From: an uncultured beta proteobacterium
Lineage (GTDB): Bacteria; Pseudomonadota; Gammaproteobacteria; Burkholderiales; Burkholderiaceae_B
Length of the DNA stretch: 64,000 bases
Assembly (NCBI GenBank): GCA_903821335.1
Contig: CAIJKV010000135.1
Location: 1 to 64,000 of the forward strand
Reading direction: 5' to 3'
The notes under the pieces: generated by a model
Seen by the model: the letters and a program-made list of their open reading frames with translations, nothing else
Told to the model about the DNA's origin: nothing
Databases searched by the model: none
Shown: positions 27,978 to 36,611 of the stretch, in pieces
Layout: every line of letters starts with the position of its first letter
Numbering within the stretch: the first letter of the stretch is position 1
Program-made: the position numbers and the translations under genes

Positions 27978-29582
27978 TTACGCCTGGAGCACCCAGAAGT
28001 GGTGCGTGCCGTCCTTTCTGAGTTGTTCAACCAGACCGAATTCCCAGTCCAGGTAGGCCTGCATCGCTTGCTGGCCGCTGTCGGTGCCTTCGTAAGGGCG
28101 CTTGTAGCGATCGATCGGTGGCGAGGCCAGATGGCTCTCGCCCGTTTCCATCGGCTGCAAAGCGGCCTTCCAGGCGTTGGTGCCACCGGCCAGAACCTGA
28201 ACATCGCGCCCGAGCACCTGCTCGGCCTGCGCTGCAGCGACTCTGGACAGCAAGCCGTCCGGACACGTCACGACAACGTGTGCCGCCAGGGGCAAGCTGG
28301 CCAGCGACGCACTGATTTGGGAGCGCAGCACGTAGTAAGCCCCCGGCACATGACCCTGCACATACTGCACATGCTTGGCGAGATCGATCGTGACCACCTG
28401 GCCGGGCGTGGCGATCCAGTGCGCCAACTCGGCCACCGACACCTCCCGGTGAGCCGGGATGGCAGGCAATGGTGGCTGCCAGGCACCGGTCTCACTGAAC
28501 GCGCAAGCATCGGCCTCATCCAGCACCCAGACATCCCATGCCATCTGCGCCAGCCATGAGGCGGTCATATTGGCCCGGACACCGTCACGATCCACCAGCA
28601 CGATGCGCGCGCCGCGCACCGGCACGACCATCTCAGTTTCCTGAACCAGTTGCCCACCCGGCATCGACCGAAAACCCGACACATGCCCCGCTGCGTACTC
28701 TTCGGGCGTGCGGGTATCAAAGCAGTACGTCGTGCGGTCGCGCTGCAACTGCCAGGATCGCACCTGTCCCAGCGATGCGCGCGCAACACCTGCGCGGTCC
28801 GCAACCTTGCGCGCCTTGAGGCTCCAAGCCCCGGTCGTGGTCGCCGACACCTCACCAACACGACGTAGCTGACCCCGGTCAAGCACCTGACCGGCCAGCT
28901 TCCAGCCAATTGTGCCGTTGCGCAGGGCCGACACGGCGTTAGGAACCCCGGCATTAATCAGTGACTGCGTACCGATAATGCTGCGCGTGCGTCCCGCACA
29001 ATTGACGATCACGCGCGTTTGCGGGTGCGGTGCCAGTTGCGCCACGCCTAAGACCAGTTCAGCGCCTGGGCAACTGGTGGCGGTAGGAATGCTCATGGTC
29101 TGGTACTCATCAAAGCGACGGGCGTCCAGAATCACCACGTCAGCCTTCTCGTCGATCAAAGCCCGGACCTCTTCGGCAGACAGCGACGGCGTATGGTTGC
29201 TGGCTTCGACCAGTTCACCAAACGCTTTGCTCGGCACATTCACATCACGAAAAACTTCCCCGCCCGCCGCCTGCCAGCCCCGCATGCCTCCCTCGAACAC
29301 CGCGACATCGGTATACCCGAGCGTAAGCAGCCTGCTTGCAGCCAGTTGCGCATCGCCCTCACCGTCATCCAGGGTCACGATCGCGACATCGCGGCGAGGC
29401 AACTTCCCGTAGGCGTCGAGTTCCACACGGGAAAGCGGAAAATTGGCTGCAAACAACGGATGTGCCTGCGCATGCGGATCCTCCTCTCTCACATCGAGTA
29501 AGGCGATTTCCTCTTTGTTCAGCAATTTCGCGCGCACTTCCTGATAACTGCGCGCAGGGATCGCAGCGGAGGGACTGTTCAT
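27978..29582 (-). CDS. Four-domain rhodanese-related sulfurtransferase
   Basis: A 534-residue protein made of four rhodanese repeats. Domain 1 (about 8-110) has TLDDGEGD where the catalytic cysteine loop should be. Domain 2 (about 130-235) has an intact loop, NCAGRTRSIIG. Domain 3 (about 270-370) has VDRDGVRAN, again without cysteine. Domain 4 (about 385-490) has VTCPDGLLSRVA with cysteine. Two active and two inactive domains therefore alternate. Rhodaneses move sulfane sulfur from thiosulfate or persulfides to acceptors. It lies six bases downstream of the thiol dioxygenase gene, so both act on thiols or persulfides from one transcript. Confidence 0.9.
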   Translation of the reverse strand: MNSPSAAIPARSYQEVRAKLLNKEEIALLDVREEDPHAQAHPLFAANFPLSRVELDAYGKLPRRDVAIVTLDDGEGDAQLAASRLLTLGYTDVAVFEGGMRGWQAAGGEVFRDVNVPSKAFGELVEASNHTPSLSAEEVRALIDEKADVVILDARRFDEYQTMSIPTATSCPGAELVLGVAQLAPHPQTRVIVNCAGRTRSIIGTQSLINAGVPNAVSALRNGTIGWKLAGQVLDRGQLRRVGEVSATTTGAWSLKARKVADRAGVARASLGQVRSWQLQRDRTTYCFDTRTPEEYAAGHVSGFRSMPGGQLVQETEMVVPVRGARIVLVDRDGVRANMTASWLAQMAWDVWVLDEADACAFSETGAWQPPLPAIPAHREVSVAELAHWIATPGQVVTIDLAKHVQYVQGHVPGAYYVLRSQISASLASLPLAAHVVVTCPDGLLSRVAAAQAEQVLGRDVQVLAGGTNAWKAALQPMETGESHLASPPIDRYKRPYEGTDSGQQAMQAYLDWEFGLVEQLRKDGTHHFWVLQA

Positions 29583-29588
29583 ATTGTT

Positions 29589-30161
29589 CTATTTCCAGAG
29601 ATTGGGGACGACGTCCAGGCTGTAGCCTGACACGAAGGCCTTTGTCGAGCCTGTAACGGGGTCAAATACATGGCGGTGAATGCGGCCAATATTGCCGCCA
29701 TAGACATGAATGCTAATGGAAGTCTGATCGGAGTAGGCATTGGCTACTTCGTGGACATCATGCGTGGCGGGCGACACGAAACCGATCTGTCCCGGCACAA
29801 GCGCGTGGTGCGCGCCAGGCTGGTAACTGCCGTCTGACTGACGATGATATGGGGTCTCGATTTCCTGACCCCGCAACATGCCGATCAAACCCCAGGTCAT
29901 GTGATCATGGACAGGTGTTTTCTGACCAGGCCCCCAGACAAAACTCACCATTGAAAACCGATCAAGCGGATCGGCGTACAACAGGTATTGCTGATAATAC
30001 TGCGGGTGTGGGACGGCGAACAACGCAGGCAGCCAGTCATCGCTGGCGACTAGCGTCGCCAACAACGCGCCTCCTTGGGCAAGAATTTCCGGCTCGTCCG
30101 GCCGTGTCTCGAGCAACCTGCTCATCGCCTGCACGTAGACTAATAATTTCTCGTTATGCAT
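29589..30161 (-). CDS. Cysteine dioxygenase-family thiol dioxygenase
   Basis: A 190-residue cupin enzyme of the cysteine/3-mercaptopropionate dioxygenase family. Iron ligands are H85 and H87 in TPVHDHMTWGLIGML and H137 in THDVHEVAN. The closing SISIHVYGGNIGRIHRHVFD is also characteristic. It would add dioxygen to a small thiol, giving a sulfinate. Bacterial members include both cysteine- and 3-mercaptopropionate-specific enzymes, and the choice is not clear from the sequence alone. It is first in a two-gene unit with the four-domain rhodanese protein. Confidence 0.92.
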   Translation of the reverse strand: MHNEKLLVYVQAMSRLLETRPDEPEILAQGGALLATLVASDDWLPALFAVPHPQYYQQYLLYADPLDRFSMVSFVWGPGQKTPVHDHMTWGLIGMLRGQEIETPYHRQSDGSYQPGAHHALVPGQIGFVSPATHDVHEVANAYSDQTSISIHVYGGNIGRIHRHVFDPVTGSTKAFVSGYSLDVVPNLWK

Positions 30162-30195
30162 CGGATCGTCTCACCGGATTTTTCAGCCCAGTGTA

Positions 30196-30564
30196 ATGCA
30201 AGGCATGGTCAACTCAGGGGCACTCCGCGACGCGCAACCAGGGGTTCGGCCGCCAGGATATTGGCGCTGCCGGGCGCCAGCATACAATCTGACGGAATCT
30301 GGTCCGATGCCTCCTCGATGGCGTCCTCCCCTGCGCGACGTGGTATCAATCATGCCTTTCAGTTTTCAGGAATTAGCCATTCCGGGCATTCATCATGCAT
30401 TCATGCGCGACATGGCGGGCAAGCGCGACGATGGTGAGTACCAGAGCCTCTGGGCTGGCAGTCACTGCGCGAGGGCGCCATCCATGGCGGCCTGGCAGCG
30501 CATGCAAGCCCTGCATCAAGAGTTTCTCAGTGCAGGTCGCAAACGCGTTCCTGCTATTCTCTGA
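30196..30564 (+). CDS. Uncharacterised small ORF, possibly a gene remnant
   Basis: An open frame of 122 codons fills most of the 426-base gap between the thiol dioxygenase and the SGNH hydrolase genes. The first 50 residues look non-coding in character (rich in R, P and W). The C-terminal part, with GEYQSLWAGSHCARAP, slightly resembles the end of nitronate monooxygenases (a SLWAGQG-type motif), which would make it a decayed fragment. No good ribosome-binding site is seen. The region may simply carry the promoters of the flanking divergent genes. Confidence 0.25.
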   Translation: MQGMVNSGALRDAQPGVRPPGYWRCRAPAYNLTESGPMPPRWRPPLRDVVSIMPFSFQELAIPGIHHAFMRDMAGKRDDGEYQSLWAGSHCARAPSMAAWQRMQALHQEFLSAGRKRVPAIL

Positions 30565-30587
30565 CTATATAGAAATCCGGAAACGTC

Positions 30588-31943
30588 ATGCGAACACTCC
30601 TTTCGTTGCTCGCCATTTTTTCGCTGAGCATGCAGCCAGCCCTGGCCGACCCACACAAGTGGGTCACGAGTTGGGTCGCCTCGGTCCAGGGCCCCTACCC
30701 TACGGGGAACCCGTCTGCACAGCCCAACATGAGCATGGTGTTCCCCACGCCCCAAACCGGTGCACGCGACCAGTCTTTCCGGCTGATCGTCAAACCCGAT
30801 ATCTGGGGCACCAAGTCCCGCATCCGCCTGTCCAACGCACTGGGCACGCAACCTGTCACGTTTGCCGACGTGTATGTCGGGTTGCAACTCAATAGCGCCG
30901 AGGTCGTGCGCGGCACCAACCGAGCACTCACCTTTGGCGGCAAGAAGACTGTCACAGTCAGCCCGGGTGACTCTGTCTGGAGTGATGCTGTCGAGCTGCC
31001 TTTTGTGAACAAGGCCAACCTGCATTTGCTGGACGGGCGCAAACTCGCCGTCAGCTTTTACATACCCACGACCAGCGGCCCGATGACCTGGCATGCCAAG
31101 GCCTTGACAACGTCCTACGTCACCGCGCCCGGAGCGGGTTCCAAAACCGAGAGCGAACGCGAAACAGGCTTTCAGTACAGCACAGCCTCCTGGTTTTTCC
31201 TCGATGCCGTCGACATGCAGGCGCACGCAGACACCTCAGTCATCGTCGCCTTCGGAGACTCGATCACTGACGGCACCGCCTCGACCATGAACGGTGACGA
31301 CCGGTGGCCGGATGTCCTTTCACGGCGCCTGCACCACGAATACGGCAGCAAGGTCGTGGTACTGAACGCCGGAATTGGCGGCAATCAGGTGGCTGGGCCA
31401 GCGCAATACTCGGCCGCGAAACCTTTCGCTGGCGGCCCATCCTCGGTCATGCGCCTGGAACGCGACGTACTCAGTCTCTCGGGCGTCTCGACAGTCATCT
31501 GGCTTGAAGGCATCAACGACTTCAGCAAAAACGGTCAGGCATCTACTGAGGCCGTGATCGAAAAAATGACGGATGGCGTCAAGCGGCTGCGTGCGGCGGG
31601 AATCCAGGTGATTGGTGCCACAGTCGTCACGGCGCTCGGGAGCACCAGTCCGGCGCACGGCTTTGCGCAGCAGGACGAAAAACGCAAGGCGCTCAACCAA
31701 TTTATCCGGACATCCAGACTTTTTAGCGGCTATATCGACTTTGATGCCGTGACCCTGGACCCCGCTACCGGTGAAATGCGTCCGGAATTCGTGCCAGAAA
31801 GCACCACTGGCGGACCTGGCGACAAACTTCATCCCAACCGCGCGGGTTACCACGTGATGGGTGACTACATCGACCTGACACTGGTCGCCGGCACGCCACC
31901 CAGGAAGGAACCCGTGCCTGCAGTGCCATCCAGAAAAAAGTAA
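30588..31943 (+). CDS. SGNH/GDSL hydrolase family protein
   Basis: A 451-residue exported esterase-type protein. A signal peptide ends near SMQPALA. The N-terminal domain of about 180 residues is a beta-rich module, followed by the SGNH hydrolase core with VIVAFGDSITDG (nucleophile serine), a GIGGNQV block and an EGINDFSKN block. The catalytic Asp-His pair lies in DKLHPNRAGYHVMGD. Family members deacetylate polysaccharides or cleave lipid and aryl esters. It stands alone on the plus strand. Confidence 0.92.
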   Translation: MRTLLSLLAIFSLSMQPALADPHKWVTSWVASVQGPYPTGNPSAQPNMSMVFPTPQTGARDQSFRLIVKPDIWGTKSRIRLSNALGTQPVTFADVYVGLQLNSAEVVRGTNRALTFGGKKTVTVSPGDSVWSDAVELPFVNKANLHLLDGRKLAVSFYIPTTSGPMTWHAKALTTSYVTAPGAGSKTESERETGFQYSTASWFFLDAVDMQAHADTSVIVAFGDSITDGTASTMNGDDRWPDVLSRRLHHEYGSKVVVLNAGIGGNQVAGPAQYSAAKPFAGGPSSVMRLERDVLSLSGVSTVIWLEGINDFSKNGQASTEAVIEKMTDGVKRLRAAGIQVIGATVVTALGSTSPAHGFAQQDEKRKALNQFIRTSRLFSGYIDFDAVTLDPATGEMRPEFVPESTTGGPGDKLHPNRAGYHVMGDYIDLTLVAGTPPRKEPVPAVPSRKK

Positions 31944-32226
31944 GCAATACTTTTCTGCCTTGCCCGATCAAATATTGCACGGTGAGCGCGGGAATCGTAC
32001 TTTTTAAGCAACTTGAAACTAAATGAAACTGTTTGCTGACTAGGTAGTCGAAATAACGTCTATTAATCAGCAAGCACGTTCATCTATAATCTCATCTTTT
32101 ATCACTTACTGATAAAGATCAATATAAATCAGCAAAATCAGTGCTAAGCGCAAGCAATACCAACACGTCTGCCAGCGGTAGCATTTTGTAACTTATTCAT
32201 AGCAAGTCTGACTTGGGTAACTTAGG
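31944..32226. promoter_or_regulatory. AT-rich region upstream of the RND efflux operon
   Basis: This 283-base gap is visibly richer in A and T than its surroundings. It contains a TATAAT at 32085-32090 and three copies of the heptamer TCAGCAA or its complement: inverted at 32033-32039, direct at 32067-32073 (within TTAATCAGCAA) and direct at 32129-32135 (within ATAAATCAGCAA). These may be binding sites of a regulator encoded elsewhere. No regulator gene lies next to the operon. Confidence 0.35.
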
Positions 32227-35200
32227 ATGTGGATAGTTCGCACGGCACTTGAACGGCCATACACGTTTATCGTGATGGCAATCCTCATCCTGATCACGAC
32301 TCCACTGGCTATCATGCGTACGCCCGTGGACGTGCTGCCTGAAATCAACATTCCCGTCGTCAGCGTGATCTGGAACTACAACGGTTTGTCCGCACAGCAA
32401 ATGGGCAACCGCATCACACAGTCGCATGAGCGAACCCTGACCACCACCGTAAACGACATCGAGCACATCGAGTCTCAGTCGCTGGGTGGCATCGCGATCA
32501 TCAAGATTTATTTCCAGCCTAACGTCAACATTCAGACCGCAATCGCTCAGGTCGTGGCCGTATCGCAATCCGTCCTTCGCCAGATGCCACCCGGTATCAC
32601 CCCGCCCCTGGTCATCAAATACACGGCCTCGGCGATCCCCGTGATTCAGCTAGGGATGTCGAGCACCACCTTGTCGGAAAAGGAATTGTTCGACTCCGCC
32701 CTGAATATCCTGCGCCCGCAACTGGTGACGATACCCGGGATCGCAATGCCCTTCCCCTATGGCGGCAAGGTCCGTGCGGTCTCCGTAGACATCGACCCGC
32801 AAGCACTTCTGTCAAAAGGCATGACGTCCTCGGATGTCATCAACGCGATCACGACACAGAACCTGACACTGCCTTCGGGCACTGCCAAGATCGATAACAC
32901 CGAATACAACATTTCGCTCAACGCCTCGCCCACTTCGATAGAGGGTCTGAACGCCATTCCCATCAGGACAATCAACGGTGCGACGACGTTCCTGCGCGAA
33001 GTGGCACACGTGCGCGATGGCTTTTCCCCGCAGATCAATATCGTCCGCCAAAACGGCCAGCGCGGCCTGATCATGTCCGCATTGAAAAATGGCGGTGCGT
33101 CGACACTGGATGTGGTCAATGCGCTGAAGGAAAAACTGCCCTCGCTGCTGCCACTGCTGCCCGATGGGATTCAAGTCAAGCTGCTGTTTGACCAGTCGGT
33201 TTTCGTGAAAGAGGCCATCACCGGCGTCATCCACGAAGCACTGATCGCGGCGGTTCTCACAGCGGTCATGCTGCTGCTGTTCCTGGGCAACTGGCGCACC
33301 ACGTCCATCATCGCGATATCGATCCCGCTGTCGATTTTCTCGTCGCTGATCGCACTGCAACTCATCGGCGAAACGATCAATATCATGACGCTCGGGGGGT
33401 TGGCGCTGGCCGTCGGCATCCTGGTGGATGACGCAACGGTCACGATTGAAAATATCGAGAGGCACCTGCACATGGGCAAGGGGCTTTACGATTCCATCAT
33501 GGATGGCGCAGGCGAAATCGCCGTGCCCGCGTTCGTGTCGACCCTGTGCATCTGTATTGTATTCGTGCCGATGTTCTTTCTCGGCGGGGTCGCACGCTAT
33601 TTGTTCGTACCGTTGGCGGAAGCCGTTATTTTCGCCATGCTTGCGTCCTATCTGCTGTCACGCACGCTGGTCCCGACGCTGGCGCTGATGCTCATGCACA
33701 GCGAGGGCAAAAACAGTTTCGTCACAGAATGGATTTATAAAGTCCATGCTGGTTTCAATCGCGGTTTTGAAAAATTCCGCGCACGCTATGTGCTCTTATT
33801 GAGCCATCTGCTGACCCATCGCAAACAGTTCATCACCGGGTTCATGACCTTTTGCGTGCTGTCCTGCGGAATCTTTTTCCTGCTGGGGCGCGATCTGTTC
33901 CCGGCCGTCGACACCGGGCAAATCAAGCTGCATATGCGCGCGCCGAGCGGTACGCGCGTCGAGCGCACCGCCGTAATCGCCGACACCGTCGAGGATGTGA
34001 TCCGAAAGGTGATCCCCAAGCAGGATTTGAATGCAATTCTTGACAACGTCGGCCTGCCAAACAGCGGCATCAACCTGTCCTACAGTAACTCCGGCACGAT
34101 CGGCTCGTTCGACGCAGACATCCTGATTTCGCTCAATCATGGCCACCAACCCAGCGAAGAGTACATCGAAGCCCTATTGCCCGAACTGCGCAAGAACTTC
34201 CCGGGCATTGAGTTCTTTTTCCAGCCTGCCGACATCGTCACGCAGATATTGAACTTCGGGATCCCGTCTGCGATTGATGTGCAGATCGTGGGCGCCAACT
34301 ATGCGGCCAACCAGCAACTCGCCGGCAAACTCGTCAACAAGATTGCCATGGTTCCGGGTGCTGCAGACGTACATATCCATCAGCGTCTGGATACGCCGTC
34401 GATCGCCCTGCAGATGGACCGGGCACGCATGCAGGGTCTGGGGCTCACCCCAACCGATCTTGCGCAAAACCTGCTGCTACCCTTATCGGGCAGTGCGCAA
34501 ACGTCACCATCCTTCTGGCTCAATCCGTTCAACAATATCAACTACACGGTTCAGGTGCAGGCGCCTCAAGTCAAGATTGAAACGCTCGATGACTTGCTCC
34601 GTTTGCCCGTCGGCCCGGCTGCTGCTGCCGCCTCGTCGGCTTCAGCGGCAGTCAATGCGAGCACCGGTCGCGGGCCACAATTGATCGGCAATCTTGTCAG
34701 CGCGTCGCCGACGACTGAATTCAGCATCCTGACGCGCTATAACATTCAACCCTCGATCGATATTTACGCCAACGTACGGGGTCGGGACCTGGCCTCGGTC
34801 GCCAAGGATATCCAGCGCATCATGGATCAAGCAACGCCTGACCTGCCCCGTGGCAGCCGGATGGTCATGCGCGGGCAGGTCGAAACCATGCAGACGTCCT
34901 ACATTGGGCTGGGTGTTGGCCTGCTGGGGGCAATCGTGCTGGTATATCTGCTGATCGTGGTGAACTTCCAGTCCTGGCTTGATCCCTTCATTATCATCAC
35001 GGCTCTGTTTGCCGCACTGGCTGGCATCGCCTGGATGCTCATCCTGACGGGAACCAACCTGAGCGTGCCCGCACTCACCGGAGCAATCATGACCATGGGG
35101 GTTGCCACCGCCAACAGTGTGCTGGTGGTGTCGTTCGCACGACAGCGGCTGGGTGAAGGACTGCCGCCTCTCTCGGCAGCCCTGGAAGCAGGCGCGACAC

Positions 35201-35424
35201 GTCTGCGACCCGTGCTGATGACCGCGCTGGCAATGATCATTGGCATGATACCGATGGCGATTGGCGTGGGTGATGGCTCAGAGCAAAACGCGCCGCTCGG
35301 TCGCGCAGTGATCGGCGGCCTGTTGTTCGCCACCGTTTCCACCCTATTATTTGTGCCAGTCGTTTTTGCATCGTTCCATCGCTGGCTTGCAGTCCGTCAT
35401 GAACACAAGGTAGCAACGATATGA
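32227..35424 (+). CDS. RND efflux transporter permease subunit
   Basis: A 1065-residue RND pump. The N-terminus (RTALERPYTFIVMAILILIT, VDVLPEINIPVVS) and the helix-4 motif GILVDDATVTIENIERHL, with its conserved aspartates, are diagnostic of the HAE1/AcrB-like class. The second porter domain contains a short alanine/serine-rich insert (PAAAAASSASAAVNASTG). It differs strongly from the pump at 312-3380 and belongs to another subfamily. The gene order permease-adaptor-outer-membrane factor is less common than adaptor first. It overlaps the adaptor start by 4 bases. Confidence 0.94.
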   Translation: MWIVRTALERPYTFIVMAILILITTPLAIMRTPVDVLPEINIPVVSVIWNYNGLSAQQMGNRITQSHERTLTTTVNDIEHIESQSLGGIAIIKIYFQPNVNIQTAIAQVVAVSQSVLRQMPPGITPPLVIKYTASAIPVIQLGMSSTTLSEKELFDSALNILRPQLVTIPGIAMPFPYGGKVRAVSVDIDPQALLSKGMTSSDVINAITTQNLTLPSGTAKIDNTEYNISLNASPTSIEGLNAIPIRTINGATTFLREVAHVRDGFSPQINIVRQNGQRGLIMSALKNGGASTLDVVNALKEKLPSLLPLLPDGIQVKLLFDQSVFVKEAITGVIHEALIAAVLTAVMLLLFLGNWRTTSIIAISIPLSIFSSLIALQLIGETINIMTLGGLALAVGILVDDATVTIENIERHLHMGKGLYDSIMDGAGEIAVPAFVSTLCICIVFVPMFFLGGVARYLFVPLAEAVIFAMLASYLLSRTLVPTLALMLMHSEGKNSFVTEWIYKVHAGFNRGFEKFRARYVLLLSHLLTHRKQFITGFMTFCVLSCGIFFLLGRDLFPAVDTGQIKLHMRAPSGTRVERTAVIADTVEDVIRKVIPKQDLNAILDNVGLPNSGINLSYSNSGTIGSFDADILISLNHGHQPSEEYIEALLPELRKNFPGIEFFFQPADIVTQILNFGIPSAIDVQIVGANYAANQQLAGKLVNKIAMVPGAADVHIHQRLDTPSIALQMDRARMQGLGLTPTDLAQNLLLPLSGSAQTSPSFWLNPFNNINYTVQVQAPQVKIETLDDLLRLPVGPAAAAASSASAAVNASTGRGPQLIGNLVSASPTTEFSILTRYNIQPSIDIYANVRGRDLASVAKDIQRIMDQATPDLPRGSRMVMRGQVETMQTSYIGLGVGLLGAIVLVYLLIVVNFQSWLDPFIIITALFAALAGIAWMLILTGTNLSVPALTGAIMTMGVATANSVLVVSFARQRLGEGLPPLSAALEAGATRLRPVLMTALAMIIGMIPMAIGVGDGSEQNAPLGRAVIGGLLFATVSTLLFVPVVFASFHRWLAVRHEHKVATI

Positions 35425-36611
35425 CCGAACAACGACACGCGCACCAGGGGTTGCCGGACTTTCATCTTCACGGTCCGGACAACGACCTGAATCGGAAAGG
35501 CGTGGTGCAACGAACCAAGCTTGTCACACTCGTGCTCGTGATTCTCATGGTGCTGGGTCTGGGCCGGACACTCTATGGTCGTTGGGCGTTTGCAGACGTG
35601 CTGGCCGCACGCGGACAAGAGAGCACCCTGCTTCACGTGCTGGTCGCCAACCCAGCACCTGCCAGCCAGAACGCAACCAATACAAGGCTGGCACTACCCG
35701 GCACGCTTCAGGGCATCAATGAGGCACTGATCTATTCTCGCGTCAACGGCTACGTCAAGGAGTGGTTCAAGGACATTGGCGACACCGCCAAGAAAGGCGA
35801 AGTCCTGGCGATCCTGGATATCCCTGAAGTCAACCGCCAGGTCGACGAAGCCAACGCGACCTACCAGCTGACCAAGACCGCTTACGAGCGCTGGACGCGA
35901 CTGCGCGCCCAGGATGCCGTCTCGCAGCAGGAACTCGACGAGAAAACCGGCGCCTTCAGACAAGCCGAAGCTGTGCTCAAACGCCTGCGTGACCAACTGA
36001 ATTACGGAACGGTCGTGGCGCCATTTGACGGCACGGTGACCAAGCGCAATATCAACCTCGGTGATTTGGTCAATGCGGGCAACGGCGGCACCGCACAGGC
36101 CATGTTCTCGATGGCCCATGTCGATAAATTGCACGTCTACGTCTATGTGCCACAGGACCGCACGGCCCAGATCAAGGTCGGCGACAACGTCCAGATTTTG
36201 CAACCCAGCGCCCCGGAACGACCGATCATTGGCCGTATCGCCCGAACCGCCGGCGCCATTGACAACACCACGAGAACGCTGCAAGTCGATGTTGAAGTGC
36301 CAAATCCGAAACTAGACCTGTTGCCGGGCTCGTACGTCGAAGTCGCCCTGAAAATGGACTCCTCCGGCGCGCTGGTTCTGCCCACCAACACTCTGTTGTT
36401 CGGTGCGGGCGGCCCCTTTGTCGCAGTGGTCAAGGACGGCCTGGTGTTGCGGAAAAAGGTCACGCTGGGGATCGACTATGGAAGCATGGTCGAAATCAAG
36501 AGTGGCGTGACGACCGCCGACGAAATTATCCTCAATCCGCCCGACTCCATCATCGATGGTCAGAAAATTGTGATCGAAACCCCGGCTCCCACCCCTAAGC
36601 GCGGCTCATGA
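35421..36611 (+). CDS. RND efflux periplasmic adaptor subunit
   Basis: A 396-residue membrane fusion protein. A single hydrophobic anchor lies at about residues 33-52 (VTLVLVILMVLGLGRTLYG) without a lipobox. Then come the lipoyl-like half motif SRVNGYVKEWFKDIGDTAKK, a coiled-coil hairpin (about 130-190), the second lipoyl half NYGTVVAPFDGTVTKRNINL and the beta-barrel and membrane-proximal domains. It should link the pump at 32227 with the outer-membrane channel at 36608. Both gene junctions are 4-base overlaps. Confidence 0.94.
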   Translation: MTEQRHAHQGLPDFHLHGPDNDLNRKGVVQRTKLVTLVLVILMVLGLGRTLYGRWAFADVLAARGQESTLLHVLVANPAPASQNATNTRLALPGTLQGINEALIYSRVNGYVKEWFKDIGDTAKKGEVLAILDIPEVNRQVDEANATYQLTKTAYERWTRLRAQDAVSQQELDEKTGAFRQAEAVLKRLRDQLNYGTVVAPFDGTVTKRNINLGDLVNAGNGGTAQAMFSMAHVDKLHVYVYVPQDRTAQIKVGDNVQILQPSAPERPIIGRIARTAGAIDNTTRTLQVDVEVPNPKLDLLPGSYVEVALKMDSSGALVLPTNTLLFGAGGPFVAVVKDGLVLRKKVTLGIDYGSMVEIKSGVTTADEIILNPPDSIIDGQKIVIETPAPTPKRGS

